35,986 nt of DNA from Kineosporiaceae bacterium (GCA_016794595.1 JAEUJN010000026.1:1-35986); one strand, 5' to 3'; shown: positions 1 through 8,079, counted from the first letter of the stretch. A program made the numbers and translations. The notes: generated by a model not told the origin, from the sequence alone.

Positions 1-155
1 ACCTCGGCAACCTCGACGACCTGGACGTCCTCGCGCGGCGAGGCTTGCCCCCCGCCGGGCGCCGCCACGGGCAGCGGGGGCGGCGTCCGGACGGCCACCG
101 GGGGTGGCGGGGCCCCGGGCAGGGGCGGCGGCAACGCCGGCCGGACGCCGTCCAC
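1..155 (-). CDS. Partial proline-rich protein, N-terminal 51 residues only
   Basis: An open frame starts at GTG (155-153) and runs off the left edge of the window. AGGAG at 166-162 lies six bases before the GTG, a good Shine-Dalgarno match. The first 35 or so residues are mostly Pro, Ala, Gly and Val, with runs such as LPPPLPGAPPPP, and then become acidic (SPREDVQVVEV). The frame opens 14 bases after the stop of the membrane protein upstream, so the two are probably co-transcribed. A proline-rich start like this often precedes a membrane or cell-wall segment, but nothing here shows function. The codons have G or C in nearly every third position, which supports coding. The product is unknown. 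Confidence 0.5.
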   Translation of the reverse strand, partial: MDGVRPALPPPLPGAPPPPVAVRTPPPLPVAAPGGGQASPREDVQVVEVAE

Positions 156-169
156 CGGCGGCTCCTGGC

Positions 170-691
170 TCACAGCGACCCCGCCCCGGCTCGACGCTCG
201 ATCGTCTCCCGGCCGCAGTCGGTGGCCTCGGCCGCGAGGTCGATCGCGGCCGGCAGTCCCTTCAGCTCGGCCGCGGTGAAGCCGGCTGCGGCCCGGTCGT
301 AGGCATCCACCTGTGCCATGCACCGGCCGAGCGCCGTCCAGACCCGGGACAGCTCGCTGTCCCCGCGCAACCACGTGGCCACCTCGGTCTCGACCGCGGT
401 GTCCGCCGCCTGGACGGCTGTCAACTCGGCCCTCAAGGTGGCCAGGGTGGCGGCGTCCATGGTCGGCCGGGTCCCCAGGTCGGCCAGCGGTGCGATCTCG
501 GCGTCCCGCCGCTCCTGCTCGCGCAACGCCGTGAGCTGCGTCTGCTGCCGGCCCAGGGCAGAGCGGGCCACGACCCCCAGGGTGATCACGCACCCGGCCA
601 GAACCCCCAGCAGCACGGCCAGCGCGGAGATCAGCACGACCTGGCGCCGGCGTTGCGCTCGGTCGGCCGCTTCCGGCGACTGGACTGCCAT
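170..691 (-). CDS. Small single-pass membrane protein of unknown function
   Basis: This 173-residue protein starts at ATG 691, four bases after GGGGAG. It has a short charged N-terminus (RAQRRRQ), one strongly hydrophobic segment at about residues 18-43, then a mostly alpha-helical Ala/Glu/Leu/Thr-rich outer part that could form a coiled coil near residues 47-70. The order of charges predicts an N-in, C-out orientation. Two cysteines lie in the outer part (in GRCMAQ and TDCGRE) and might pair. No family was recognised. It lies downstream of marP across a 12-base tandem repeat and ends 14 bases before the next ORF, so it probably forms a pair with it. Confidence 0.7.
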   Translation of the reverse strand: MAVQSPEAADRAQRRRQVVLISALAVLLGVLAGCVITLGVVARSALGRQQTQLTALREQERRDAEIAPLADLGTRPTMDAATLATLRAELTAVQAADTAVETEVATWLRGDSELSRVWTALGRCMAQVDAYDRAAAGFTAAELKGLPAAIDLAAEATDCGRETIERRAGAGSL

Positions 692-817
692 CTCGCTCCC
701 CCGAGCCCCTGGCCTGCACTGATGCCCGTGCAGGCACGCTTCCTGCGGTCACGATAGCGAGCGGGTCAACCGTACGGGGGATCCGACGCGTCCCCCGGCC
801 GTGTCATGACCCTGGCC

Positions 818-899
818 CCGGCCCTGCGCCCGCCCTGCGCCCGCCCTGCGTCCGGCCCTGCGACCGGCCCTGCGACCGGCCCTGCGTCCGGCCCTGCGA
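818..899. repeat. Short tandem repeat, seven copies of a 11-12 base unit
   Basis: Seven head-to-tail copies of CCGGCCCTGCGN fill this stretch. Copy lengths are 12, 11, 11, 12, 12, 12 and 12 bases. Copies 2 and 3 have lost one G, and the last base alternates between C, T and A. A related half copy (GCCCTGCGT) sits at 915-923, just inside the end of marP. The array lies between the marP stop and the upstream side of the membrane protein gene. It is a simple-sequence array. No function is evident. Confidence 0.85.
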
Positions 900-911
900 C
901 CACTCCAGGGA

Positions 912-2093
912 CTAGCCCTGCGTACAGCGCCCGGTGCTCACTGCCGAGGTGGCCGCAACCCCGCGGACGAGTTCGTCGCGCACCTCGTCCAGGGTGAGCG
1001 CGTAGCCGGTGTCGGCGTCGTCCAGCGACTTGGCGAAGATCACCCCGGCGAGGGAGCCATCGGGGGCGATCAGCGGTCCACCGGAGTTGCCCTGGTGCAC
1101 CGAGGCGTAGAGCGAGTACACCTCGCGCTCGGCGCCCGAGCCGCCGTAGATGTCCTCCCCACTGGCCTGGAGCACTCCCCGCACCCGCGCCGGCACCACC
1201 GTGTAGGGACCGTTCTCGGGGTAACCGGCCACGATCGCGTCGTCCCCGCGGTCGAGCGCCTCACCCAGCGGGATCGCGGGTGCGGTCAGGCCGGGCACCG
1301 CCAGGACGGCGATGTCGGTCCGCGGGTCGAACAGCACCACCCGGGCGGCATGCCGGCGATCGGACCCGGCCAACAGCACCTGCGGGGCACTCACCCCGGC
1401 CACCACGTGCGCGTTGGTCACCACGCGCTGCGGGGCGATCACCACCCCACTGCCCTCCTGGCCTCGCCCGCACGCGCGGGCCTCCCCCAGGATCTTGACC
1501 ACCGAGCGCCGTACCCGGGTCTGCACCGCCACCGGGACGGCGGAGGCATCGGGCGCCGGCACCGCCTGGATCCGCTCCCGGGCCACCCCTTCGAACACCC
1601 GGGGAAAGGCCGAGTCCGAGACCGCCTGGCGGAACCCCCCGGCGACGGCGTTCATCCACGAGGGCACCAGGGCGTCGATCACCCGCAGCACCCGCGAGTC
1701 GGCGACCGTGCGGGCCAGGGTGGGGTTGGGCAGTTCGCGGACGGCACCCCCGACGAACCACAGCACCAGCGAGACGGCGACCAGGCCGGCCACCCCACCC
1801 AGCACCTGGTCCACCCCGCCGACGCCCGAACGGGCCATCTCCCGCCGGATCCGGCCCCCCACGATGGAGCCGAGGATCTGGCCACCCCAGGCGCTGAGCA
1901 GCACGCACACCACCAGCACGAAGCCCCGGCCCATCCCGGACGGCGCGTGGTCGGCCACCAGAGGCACGATCCTCATCCCGAGCACGGCGCCGCCGATGAA
2001 CCCGGCCAGCGACAGTGCCCCGATCGCGATCCCGCGCCGCAGCCCGCCGACGGTGTACCAGACCAGCACCACCAGGAGCAGCAGGTCGATCAC
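912..2093 (-). CDS. marP: MarP-type membrane-anchored periplasmic serine protease
   Basis: The 393-residue protein has a CvpA-like N-terminal membrane domain (about four hydrophobic segments within residues 1-120) and a trypsin-like protease domain (about 195-385). The catalytic triad is visible as H229 (TNAHVV), D260 (DPRTDIAVL) and S337 (HQGNSGGP). C208 and C390 match the disulfide known in M. tuberculosis MarP (Rv3671c). That enzyme is needed for acid resistance and acts on periplasmic substrates. The start chosen is GTG 2093, whose last bases overlap the stop of the Nudix gene (GTGA). The frame stays open upstream, but the CvpA domain begins right at this GTG. Length and domain order fit the family. 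Confidence 0.93.
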   Translation of the reverse strand: MIDLLLLVVLVWYTVGGLRRGIAIGALSLAGFIGGAVLGMRIVPLVADHAPSGMGRGFVLVVCVLLSAWGGQILGSIVGGRIRREMARSGVGGVDQVLGGVAGLVAVSLVLWFVGGAVRELPNPTLARTVADSRVLRVIDALVPSWMNAVAGGFRQAVSDSAFPRVFEGVARERIQAVPAPDASAVPVAVQTRVRRSVVKILGEARACGRGQEGSGVVIAPQRVVTNAHVVAGVSAPQVLLAGSDRRHAARVVLFDPRTDIAVLAVPGLTAPAIPLGEALDRGDDAIVAGYPENGPYTVVPARVRGVLQASGEDIYGGSGAEREVYSLYASVHQGNSGGPLIAPDGSLAGVIFAKSLDDADTGYALTLDEVRDELVRGVAATSAVSTGRCTQG

Positions 2094-2806
2094 GCCTGCC
2101 CCCCGGCCTCGATGGTGTCCACCTGGGCGGGTTCCGGCAGCGCCGGCACGGGTTCCACCCGGCTCGCGTCCCAGGGGCGTTCCCACCCGGCGAGCTGGAT
2201 CACCCGGTCCAGGATCCCGGCGGTGAACCCCCAGACGAACAGCTCCCGCACCGCGAACCCGGGCCCGACGAACCCGCTGGGGTGGGACACCAGGAACCGG
2301 TTGGCGGGGTCGACCAGTTCGGCCACCGGCACCCGCACCACCCGTGCCACCTCGGCCTCGTCCACCACGCGCACCGGGCTGGGGTGATGCCACCAGGCCA
2401 TGACCGGGGTCACCGCGTAGTCGCTCGGCGGCAGGTAGAGGTCCGGCAGGCAGCCCTGCACCTGGACGCCCTCGACGTCCAGCCCGGTCTCCTCGACCGC
2501 CTCGCGCAGGGCCGCCGCGATCGGCCCGTCGTCCTCCGGGTCCAGCCGCCCCCCCGGGAAGCTCACCTGGCCGGCGTGTGAGCGCAGGCTCGGGGAGCGC
2601 TCGGTCAGCAGCACGTCCACCCCTGCGCGTCCCTCGCCGAACAGCAGCAGGACGGCGGAGCGCCGATGGTGCCCTGGCGGCGGGCTGAACCGGCTGAGTT
2701 GGTCTGCCCTGGCCTCGGCCAGCACCCGGTGCAGCGGGGCGAACCAGCCCGGTGTCCGGACCGGCGTCCGGGCCGTGCGGACCGGTGCCTGATCCGGCCG
2801 GCTCAC
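2090..2806 (-). CDS. CoA pyrophosphatase-type Nudix hydrolase
   Basis: The 238-residue protein carries the signature of the CoA-pyrophosphatase branch of Nudix enzymes: [21 protein letters not shown] just before the Nudix box, then [12 protein letters not shown] as the metal-binding helix. Known members cleave CoA and related nucleotides to 4'-phosphopantetheine and 3',5'-ADP; the substrate here is inferred. The GTG start (2806) overlaps the nth stop by four bases and the stop overlaps the marP start by four bases, so nth, this gene and marP form one translationally coupled unit. M. tuberculosis Rv3672c occupies the same position. The thioredoxin-like Rv3673c found there between nth and the Nudix gene is absent here. 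Confidence 0.88.
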   Translation of the reverse strand: MSRPDQAPVRTARTPVRTPGWFAPLHRVLAEARADQLSRFSPPPGHHRRSAVLLLFGEGRAGVDVLLTERSPSLRSHAGQVSFPGGRLDPEDDGPIAAALREAVEETGLDVEGVQVQGCLPDLYLPPSDYAVTPVMAWWHHPSPVRVVDEAEVARVVRVPVAELVDPANRFLVSHPSGFVGPGFAVRELFVWGFTAGILDRVIQLAGWERPWDASRVEPVPALPEPAQVDTIEAGGQA

Positions 2807-3678
2807 TCGGCAGCTCCGGCCGGTCCGGTGGTGCTCGACCCGGTCGGGCTCGACCCGCCGGGACTCGGCCCCTTCACCAACGCCTGGGCGCGGACCGGAT
2901 CACTCTCGCCGATGCCGGACGACGGACACAGGCCCGGCCCGCGCAGCGGGCAGGCCCCGCACGCCGGCCGGCGGGCGTGGCAGACCCGCCGCCCGTGGAA
3001 GATCACCCGGTGGCTGAGCATGGTCCAGTCCCGGCGCGGGAACAGCGCCCCGACCTCCTGCTCGATCACGACCGGGTCCTCCGACGCCGTCCAGCCGAAT
3101 CGCCGCGAGAGCCGGCCGAAGTGGGTGTCGACAGTGATCCCGGGGACGCCGAAAGCGTTGCCCAGCACCACATTTGCGGTCTTGCGCCCCACTCCGGGCG
3201 GTTTCACCAGCTGCGCCAACCGGCGCGGCACCTGCCCGTCGTGGCGTTCGGTCAGGGCAGCCCCCAGCGCGATCAGCGAGCTGGTCTTGGCCCGGAAGAA
3301 CCCGGTGGGCCGGATCAGCTCCTCCAACTCCTCGCGCTCGGCGGCGGCGTAGTGCTCGGCGCTCGGGTACCGCGCGAACAGCGCGGGGGTGACCTGGTTG
3401 ACCATCTTGTCGGTGCACTGAGCCGACAGGATCGTGGCCACCAGTAGCTCCAGCGGCGAGGAGTGGTCGAGCTCGCAGTGGGCATCCGGGTGCCGCTCGG
3501 TGAGGATGCGGTGCATCCGTCGGGCCCGGCGGACCAGGGCCAGGTCCGGGCGGGGTGCTCCGGCCGGAGCCGGAGCCGGGGTCGGCCCGCCGTCCGGCCG
3601 CGGAGTCTGCGGCCCCGTCGGCACGCGCAGGCGACTGCGCGGCGTCACCGTGAGGTCACCACCACCTGCCCGAGCCAC
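2803..3678 (-). CDS. nth: Endonuclease III, DNA glycosylase/AP lyase
   Basis: This base-excision repair enzyme removes oxidised pyrimidines and nicks abasic sites. The 291-residue frame has the helix-hairpin-helix with catalytic Lys166 ([10 protein letters not shown]) and Asp184 ([10 protein letters not shown]). Four cysteines for a [4Fe-4S] cluster are C233, C240, C243 and C251. Their spacing is C-x6-C-x2-C-x7-C, whereas the usual loop before the last cysteine is x5. Residues 1-45 are a Pro/Gly/Ala-rich extension, so the true start may lie inside (GTG 3648 is one option). GTG 3678 is the longest version and its Shine-Dalgarno is weak. It is the first gene of the nth-Nudix-marP unit and diverges from the small gene before crp. 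Confidence 0.93.
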   Translation of the reverse strand: MARAGGGDLTVTPRSRLRVPTGPQTPRPDGGPTPAPAPAGAPRPDLALVRRARRMHRILTERHPDAHCELDHSSPLELLVATILSAQCTDKMVNQVTPALFARYPSAEHYAAAEREELEELIRPTGFFRAKTSSLIALGAALTERHDGQVPRRLAQLVKPPGVGRKTANVVLGNAFGVPGITVDTHFGRLSRRFGWTASEDPVVIEQEVGALFPRRDWTMLSHRVIFHGRRVCHARRPACGACPLRGPGLCPSSGIGESDPVRAQALVKGPSPGGSSPTGSSTTGPAGAAE

Positions 3679-3853
3679 CCCGACAGCCTACGTCGCCCCC
3701 GGCTCGCCACCGTGCGTCCACCAGCGCGGCAACGCCGTGCCCGCAGGCGGGTGAGCCACCTGCGCCGCAAGAGTGGTCACCCCGAGGCCCGGTCAAGGCC
3801 CTGACCTGCGGCGACGATCCCCATTCTGGATCAACCACCACTGGGGAGTGACG

Positions 3854-4255
3854 GTGAACGGGACGGACGAGCTGAACCAGACGGCGGGTCGGGCCGCGGC
3901 GGTCGTGGCCCGCGCGCGGGCCACCACCCACCGCGCCCGCCACACCGTCCCGGACGGTGGCAACCGTCACGGGCTGATCGCCGAGCTGCGCGAGGTGGAG
4001 TACTGGCGCCGCCTGGTCGCGGCCCGGCTCGACCTGGCCGTGGCCGCGGTGACCAGCCTGGACGAGCCGGTCGGCCGCTGCCTGCCGTGCGCGCCGTCCC
4101 TGCCGGGCAACCTGCGCCATCTGGTGGGCCTGCACCCGGAGGAGGCGCTGGAGGAGGTGGCCCTGCTCGAGCACTTGCGCGAGGTGCTGCACGACCTGGA
4201 CGGGTATGCCTCGGCTCTGCGCTCGACCGCCGGGTATCTGCCCGAGTCCGGCTGA
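3854..4255 (+). CDS. Small helical protein, tentatively RsiG-like
   Basis: The 133-residue product is predicted almost all alpha-helical. GTG 3854 was chosen because GGGAG (3844-3848) lies five bases before it; an in-frame GTG at 3848 is too close to that site. The helix around LREVEYWRRLVAARLD resembles the core helix of actinobacterial RsiG-family proteins, whose c-di-GMP signature is E-x3-S-x2-R-x3-Q-x3-D. Here only the Arg and Asp are kept; the Glu, Ser and Gln positions are Leu, Glu and Ala. If it belongs to that family it has probably lost nucleotide binding. The assignment is from pattern memory only. It diverges from nth and lies 206 bases before crp on the same strand. Confidence 0.6.
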   Translation: MNGTDELNQTAGRAAAVVARARATTHRARHTVPDGGNRHGLIAELREVEYWRRLVAARLDLAVAAVTSLDEPVGRCLPCAPSLPGNLRHLVGLHPEEALEEVALLEHLREVLHDLDGYASALRSTAGYLPESG

Positions 4256-4461
4256 CGCCGCGTCCCCGACCCGATCGCCGGGCGAGGATCTCCCGGGTAT
4301 TCCGACAGGTGACAGGGCCGATTGCCGGTGCACTCGGCCGCGATCATCGACTGCTCGGCCGTCAATCCTGCCCGTGCAGCTACCGGCCCCCGGCGACGGA
4401 CGGTAGCGTTCCCTTGGCTCAGCCGACCCCTGCGGCGGGCAGTCGAGAGGAGTTGACCCCG

Positions 4462-5139
4462 GTGGACGACGACGTCGTGCGTCAGGCGCCGTTGTTCGCG
4501 GCGCTGGACGACGAAGCGGCAGCAGCCCTGAAGGCCACGATGACCAGCCGGGAGGTCTCCCGCGGGGAGGTGCTCTTCACCGAGGGCGACCCAGGTGACC
4601 GGCTGTACATCATCGTGGACGGCAAGATCAAGCTCGGTCGCGCCTCCGGTGACGGCCGCGAGAACCTGCTGGCGATCCTGGGCCCGGGCGAGATGTTCGG
4701 GGAGCTGTCCCTGTTCGACCCCGGCCCGCGCAACGCCACCGCCACCGCGGTGGCCGACACCTCACTGCTGGGCGTCGGCAGCGACGATCTGGCGACCTGG
4801 TTGAACGGCCGCCCGGACGTCGCGCGCCAGCTGCTGCGCTCGCTGGCCCGCCGGTTGCGCCGGACCAACGAGGCCCTGGCCGATCTGGTCTTCTCGGATG
4901 TGCCGGGGCGGGTCGCCAAGGCGCTGCTCGACCTGTCCGAGCGGTTCGGCAACCCCACCGACGAGGGCCTGCGGGTGGCCCACGACCTCACCCAGGAGGA
5001 GCTGGCCCAGCTGGTCGGCGCCTCCCGCGAGACCGTCAACAAGGCCTTGGCCGACTTCGCCGCGCGCGGCTGGCTCCGCCTGGACCAGCGGGCCGTCCTG
5101 CTGCTGGACATCGACCGCCTCCGCCGCCGCGCCCGCTGA
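4462..5139 (+). CDS. crp: Crp-type cAMP-responsive transcription regulator
   Basis: The 225-residue protein closely resembles M. tuberculosis CRP (Rv3676) in length and sequence. The cyclic-nucleotide domain spans about 10-125 with the phosphate-binding cassette FGELSLFDPGPRNATATA (E81, R90). The long dimer helix follows (RRLRRTNEALADL), then a winged helix with the recognition segment LTQEELAQLVGASRETVNKA (about 176-196). cAMP binding is inferred from these conserved positions. GTG 4462 is preceded by GAGAGGAG at nine bases. The frame is open far upstream, but homologous sequence starts here. It is convergent with the MBL hydrolase gene across an inverted repeat. Its targets cannot be read from this window. 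Confidence 0.95.
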   Translation: MDDDVVRQAPLFAALDDEAAAALKATMTSREVSRGEVLFTEGDPGDRLYIIVDGKIKLGRASGDGRENLLAILGPGEMFGELSLFDPGPRNATATAVADTSLLGVGSDDLATWLNGRPDVARQLLRSLARRLRRTNEALADLVFSDVPGRVAKALLDLSERFGNPTDEGLRVAHDLTQEELAQLVGASRETVNKALADFAARGWLRLDQRAVLLLDIDRLRRRAR

Positions 5140-5177
5140 CCCCCCCAACCCACCCCCCAACCCCAACCCCCAACCCG

Positions 5178-5268
5178 CTCATGCTCCCCGGGTGACGGGT
5201 CGCGCTCCGCAGCCACCATCCCAAACCGGCACAAACCGCCGGACGAGGCGTCACCCGCGGAGTATGAG
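5178..5268. repeat. Imperfect 20-base inverted repeat between convergent genes
   Basis: Two 20-base arms at 5178-5197 (CTCATGCTCCCCGGGTGACG) and 5249-5268 are reverse complements with two mismatches, separated by 51 bases. They sit between the ends of crp and the MBL hydrolase gene, which converge. The arrangement could act as a bidirectional terminator, but the long spacer is unusual for one. It could also be the remnant ends of a small mobile or interspersed repeat. No coding frame is apparent inside. Confidence 0.7.
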
Positions 5269-5274
5269 CAGGTT

Positions 5275-6108
5275 TCAGGAGCGGTCGCGCAGGTAGGCCA
5301 TGGCGGCCCGCACGCTGCGCTCCGCGGCGGGCCACAGCCGCCGATCCACCCCGGCGTAGATCCGCTCGACCACCTCGGACGCCGAGCGGGCCCCACCGTC
5401 CAGCGCCGCCTGCACCTGGGCGAGCCGTTCCAACCGGTGCGCGTGGTACCCCGCCACGACGGTGGCCGGATCGTGCACCACGGGACCGTGCCCGGGCAGC
5501 ATGGCGCGGCAGCCGAGGACGGCGACCAGCGCCTCCAGCGCACGCAGCGAGTCCAGGTAGTCGGCCAGCACGCCGTCCGGATGGTGGATCACGGCCGTCC
5601 CGCGGCCCAGCACGCTGTCCCCGGACAGCACGAGCGCCTCGGGATCGGAGCGCAGCACGAAGCACACCGAGTCGCTCGAGTGACCCGGTGTGTGCACGAC
5701 GTCGAGGCGCTCCCCGGCCACGTCCACCACGTCACCGGCAGCCAATCCCTGCGAACCGAGCCGCAGCGCCGGGTCGAGGGCGCGAACGCCCACGCCGTGC
5801 CGGCGCGCGAAGCCCCCCGCCGAGGCGCTGTGATCGGCGTGACCGTGGGTCAGCAGGACCGCGCCGATCGCCCGGCACCCGCGCCGCTCCACCGCCTGTT
5901 CGATCGCCGCCAGGTGCGCCGCATCGTCCGGTCCGGGATCGATGACCACGGCCCGCTCGGCGCCGGGCGCCGAGATCACCCAGGTGTTGGTGCCGTCCAG
6001 GGTCATCGGCCCGGGGTTGGGCGCCAACACGCAGTGGACCGACGGGGTGACGTCCCCGCCCGCCCACGGCTCGGTGGAGCCGAACGCCCAGATCTGCTGT
6101 CCGCTCAT
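5275..6108 (-). CDS. Metallo-beta-lactamase-fold hydrolase
   Basis: The 277-residue enzyme has the full two-metal site of the fold: H88, H90, D92 and H93 in THGHADH, H143 in HTPGHSSDS, D164 in LSGDSVLG and H207 in LPGHGP. The C-terminal helical part (about 220-277, with EVVERIYAGVD) matches the LACTB2-like branch, in which some members act on RNA or thioesters. The substrate here is not known. The ATG overlaps the stop of the upstream Nudix gene (ATGA), so the two are made together. M. tuberculosis Rv3677c is the positional counterpart next to crp. Confidence 0.88.
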   Translation of the reverse strand: MSGQQIWAFGSTEPWAGGDVTPSVHCVLAPNPGPMTLDGTNTWVISAPGAERAVVIDPGPDDAAHLAAIEQAVERRGCRAIGAVLLTHGHADHSASAGGFARRHGVGVRALDPALRLGSQGLAAGDVVDVAGERLDVVHTPGHSSDSVCFVLRSDPEALVLSGDSVLGRGTAVIHHPDGVLADYLDSLRALEALVAVLGCRAMLPGHGPVVHDPATVVAGYHAHRLERLAQVQAALDGGARSASEVVERIYAGVDRRLWPAAERSVRAAMAYLRDRS

Positions 6109-6995
6109 CCGTCACCCACCTCGCCCTCGCCCTCGCCGCCGTCCGCCCCTCCGCCGACACCGTCCAGGTCAACCCGCAGCACCTGCTCACGCCGTCCACC
6201 CGGCCCCGCCGTCCAGGCCAGCCACGGCGTCACCGGGCGCGGACGGCGGACGGTGGCGAACACGGCGGCCACCGAGGGCGCCGCCGCCAGTTCCTCGAGG
6301 CAGACCAGCGTGGGCGGCAACATGGCCAACCCCCCTGCCCGGTGGCGGGCCACCGCCTCCGCGGCGCTCAGCCATCCCCCCTCGAGCCCGGGGATCAAGC
6401 CCTCCTCGGCCTCCTCCCCCCACTCGGCCGGGTCCTGCCCCTCGGGCACGACGGCCACGAAGAAGCGAGTGTCGTAGCGGCGGGGCTCGAAGGCCGGAGT
6501 GATCCAGTGCGCCCAGGGCAGCAGCCGGTCGGACCGCAGCCGGGTGCCGGTCTCGCGGAGCACCCCGGCCAGGTCGATCCGCCCCGCGAGCAGGTCGGCT
6601 CGCAGCCGAGCGAGGTCAGTGGCCCCGACCTCGAGCGACCCGGCTCCCGTCGGGCCGGGCGCCGGCGCGGCCAGCAGGACCCCACATTCCTCGAAGGTCT
6701 CCCGGACGGCGGCCACCCGGACGGCGTCCAGGCCTCCCCCCGCGGCGTCGGGCCCGCCGTGCTCGGCAGCCACCCGGACGTCATCAGCGTCGACGGCACC
6801 CCCGGGGAAGACCAGCATGCCGGGGGCGAAGGCCAGGGTGCTGCGACGGCGGAAGGCGAGCACGGACACCCCGCCGTCGGGCAGGTCGTCGATCAGCATC
6901 ACCGTGGCGGCGTCGCGGACCGGGGGCGGCGGGCTGGATCCGGCCAGGGCGGCGCGTTCCACCGAGGCGGGGGGCAGGACGAAGTCACGCAGCAC
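6105..6995 (-). CDS. Nudix hydrolase with long insertion in the Nudix box
   Basis: A 296-residue protein with a Nudix core: FPGGAVDADD begins the box and RETFEECGVLL is the metal-binding helix. About 25 residues, rich in Gly and Ala, separate the two halves. This resembles the branch of Nudix proteins often annotated as acyl-CoA or NUDT19-like hydrolases, but the substrate is unknown. GTG 6995 was chosen because GAGGA lies seven bases before it; a longer frame to 7067 has no homologous look. The C-terminal 15 residues are a Gly/Asp/Glu-rich tail. It is translationally coupled with the MBL hydrolase gene downstream. Confidence 0.82.
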   Translation of the reverse strand: MLRDFVLPPASVERAALAGSSPPPPVRDAATVMLIDDLPDGGVSVLAFRRRSTLAFAPGMLVFPGGAVDADDVRVAAEHGGPDAAGGGLDAVRVAAVRETFEECGVLLAAPAPGPTGAGSLEVGATDLARLRADLLAGRIDLAGVLRETGTRLRSDRLLPWAHWITPAFEPRRYDTRFFVAVVPEGQDPAEWGEEAEEGLIPGLEGGWLSAAEAVARHRAGGLAMLPPTLVCLEELAAAPSVAAVFATVRRPRPVTPWLAWTAGPGGRREQVLRVDLDGVGGGADGGEGEGEVGDG

Positions 6996-7207
6996 CCCTG
7001 CATCCTCACCCGTTTGACCGCTGAGGTGCACGAATCGGTCACTCGACGCACCGGCTCGCGACTTCACCGGGGACGGGGTCGGAGTTTTCTGAACAACACG
7101 TTAGAGTTCGCTCGTCCCCGGATCCACCGCCTGGGGCATCGAGGACCGAGCAGGCAGCGGGGGACCGGGCGAGCGCCCGGAGCGTGTGCCGACTCGGCCC
7201 GCGCGCC

Positions 7208-7228
7208 CGTGAACCCGCTCGGTTCACG
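7208..7228. promoter_or_regulatory. Perfect palindrome upstream of the MerR-like gene, probable operator
   Basis: Arms CGTGAACC (7208-7215) and GGTTCACG (7221-7228) are perfect inverted repeats around a five-base spacer. The centre lies about 52 bases before the ATG of the MerR-like gene, where a regulator of that gene could bind. Both MerR autoregulation and another regulator are possible. It does not fit the CRP consensus, because the GTGA/TCAC halves are too far apart. Confidence 0.5.
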
Positions 7229-7269
7229 AGGTGCACCGCGCGCACTTGTTGTAGGGGGAACGTCACCAG

Positions 7270-7923
7270 ATGAAGGCGCAGAGATCGCGCTCCTACACGC
7301 TGCCCGAGCTGGCCGAGGCAGCGGGAATGACCGTTCGCAACGTCCGGTCGTACCAGACCCGGGGGCTGATCCCCCCGCCGGTCCGCCGCGGGCGGCACTC
7401 GGTGTACAACTCCGTGCACCTCGAACGCCTACGGCAGATCCACCAGGCACGTCAGCGGGGGGCCTCACTCAACCTGATCGCCGACTACCTGGCCAGCGGC
7501 GGCTCGCTCAGTGCGGGGATCGACCGCGCCTGGCTGCCGGGGCGCGGCCGCACCGGCTCCGGGTCGCGTGGCCGGGGGTCGGCGCGCGCCACCCGGCCCG
7601 TGCCCACGGCCTCCCTGGACGCCGTGATGGCCCGGTCGGCACCGGACGGCGCGGCACATCTGGACGGCGCCGCCGGCGCGGACGGCGCCCACGCCCATGG
7701 TCTCGACGCGATCCTGCAGCACCTGATCGACACCGGAGTGGTGGTGCGCAGCCGGGGGCGACTGGTGGCCGAGCGCGGGTTCGTGAGCGCCGTCGGCGAC
7801 CTGATGCGCCGGGGGGCTTCCGCAGTGCACGCGCTGGAGATCGCATCCGCCGCGGCCGAGGCCGGGCGGGCGGTCCGCGCTGCCGCGGGCAAGGCCCTGG
7901 GCACCCTGGTGGACGACGAGTGA
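7270..7923 (+). CDS. MerR-family regulator, probably truncated by an in-frame TGA
   Basis: The N-terminal 70 residues are a typical MerR DNA-binding head: YTLPELAEAAGMTVRNVRSYQTRGLIPPP, then HSVYNSVHLERLRQIHQARQRGASLNLI. A disordered Gly/Ser/Arg linker (about 90-115) leads to a helical C-terminal part with no ligand motif recognised. AGGGGGA lies about 12 bases before ATG 7270. The annotated frame ends at TGA 7921-7923 after 217 codons. The same frame stays open for 51 more codons to TAG 8077, and the first 31 of them all end in G or C with a protein-like second-position composition. The gene therefore seems to have been longer, with the stop a recent nonsense change, a readthrough site or a sequence error. 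Confidence 0.8.
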   Translation: MKAQRSRSYTLPELAEAAGMTVRNVRSYQTRGLIPPPVRRGRHSVYNSVHLERLRQIHQARQRGASLNLIADYLASGGSLSAGIDRAWLPGRGRTGSGSRGRGSARATRPVPTASLDAVMARSAPDGAAHLDGAAGADGAHAHGLDAILQHLIDTGVVVRSRGRLVAERGFVSAVGDLMRRGASAVHALEIASAAAEAGRAVRAAAGKALGTLVDDE

Positions 7924-8079
7924 ACCCGGCTCGAGGTGCTCAGCCTGGCGACCGGGGTCTTCACCTCGGTGATCACGCTGGACCTGGACGAGGCCGGGCG
8001 CCTCGACCGCGCCCAGGCTGCCGCTGTGGCATCCGACGGGCAGCGTGACGGGCAGGATGGCCGGCGGGTGGACGGGTAG
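7924..8079 (+). pseudogene. In-frame continuation of the MerR-like gene after TGA
   Basis: Fifty-one sense codons in the same frame as the MerR-like gene lead to TAG 8077-8079. They read TRLEVLSLATGVFTSVITLD and on through an acidic helix (DEAGRLDRAQAAA). The first 31 codons have G or C at every third position but only about 45 percent at the second, as expected for coding DNA. The last 20 codons are less regular. No start codon with a Shine-Dalgarno makes this a separate gene. It is best read as the C-terminus of the regulator. Confidence 0.5.

Noticed and set aside
1095-2387. Plus-strand frame opposite marP and the Nudix gene
   Set aside because: It lies over two confident minus-strand genes joined by overlap, and the His/Gln/Arg-rich translation shows no domain.
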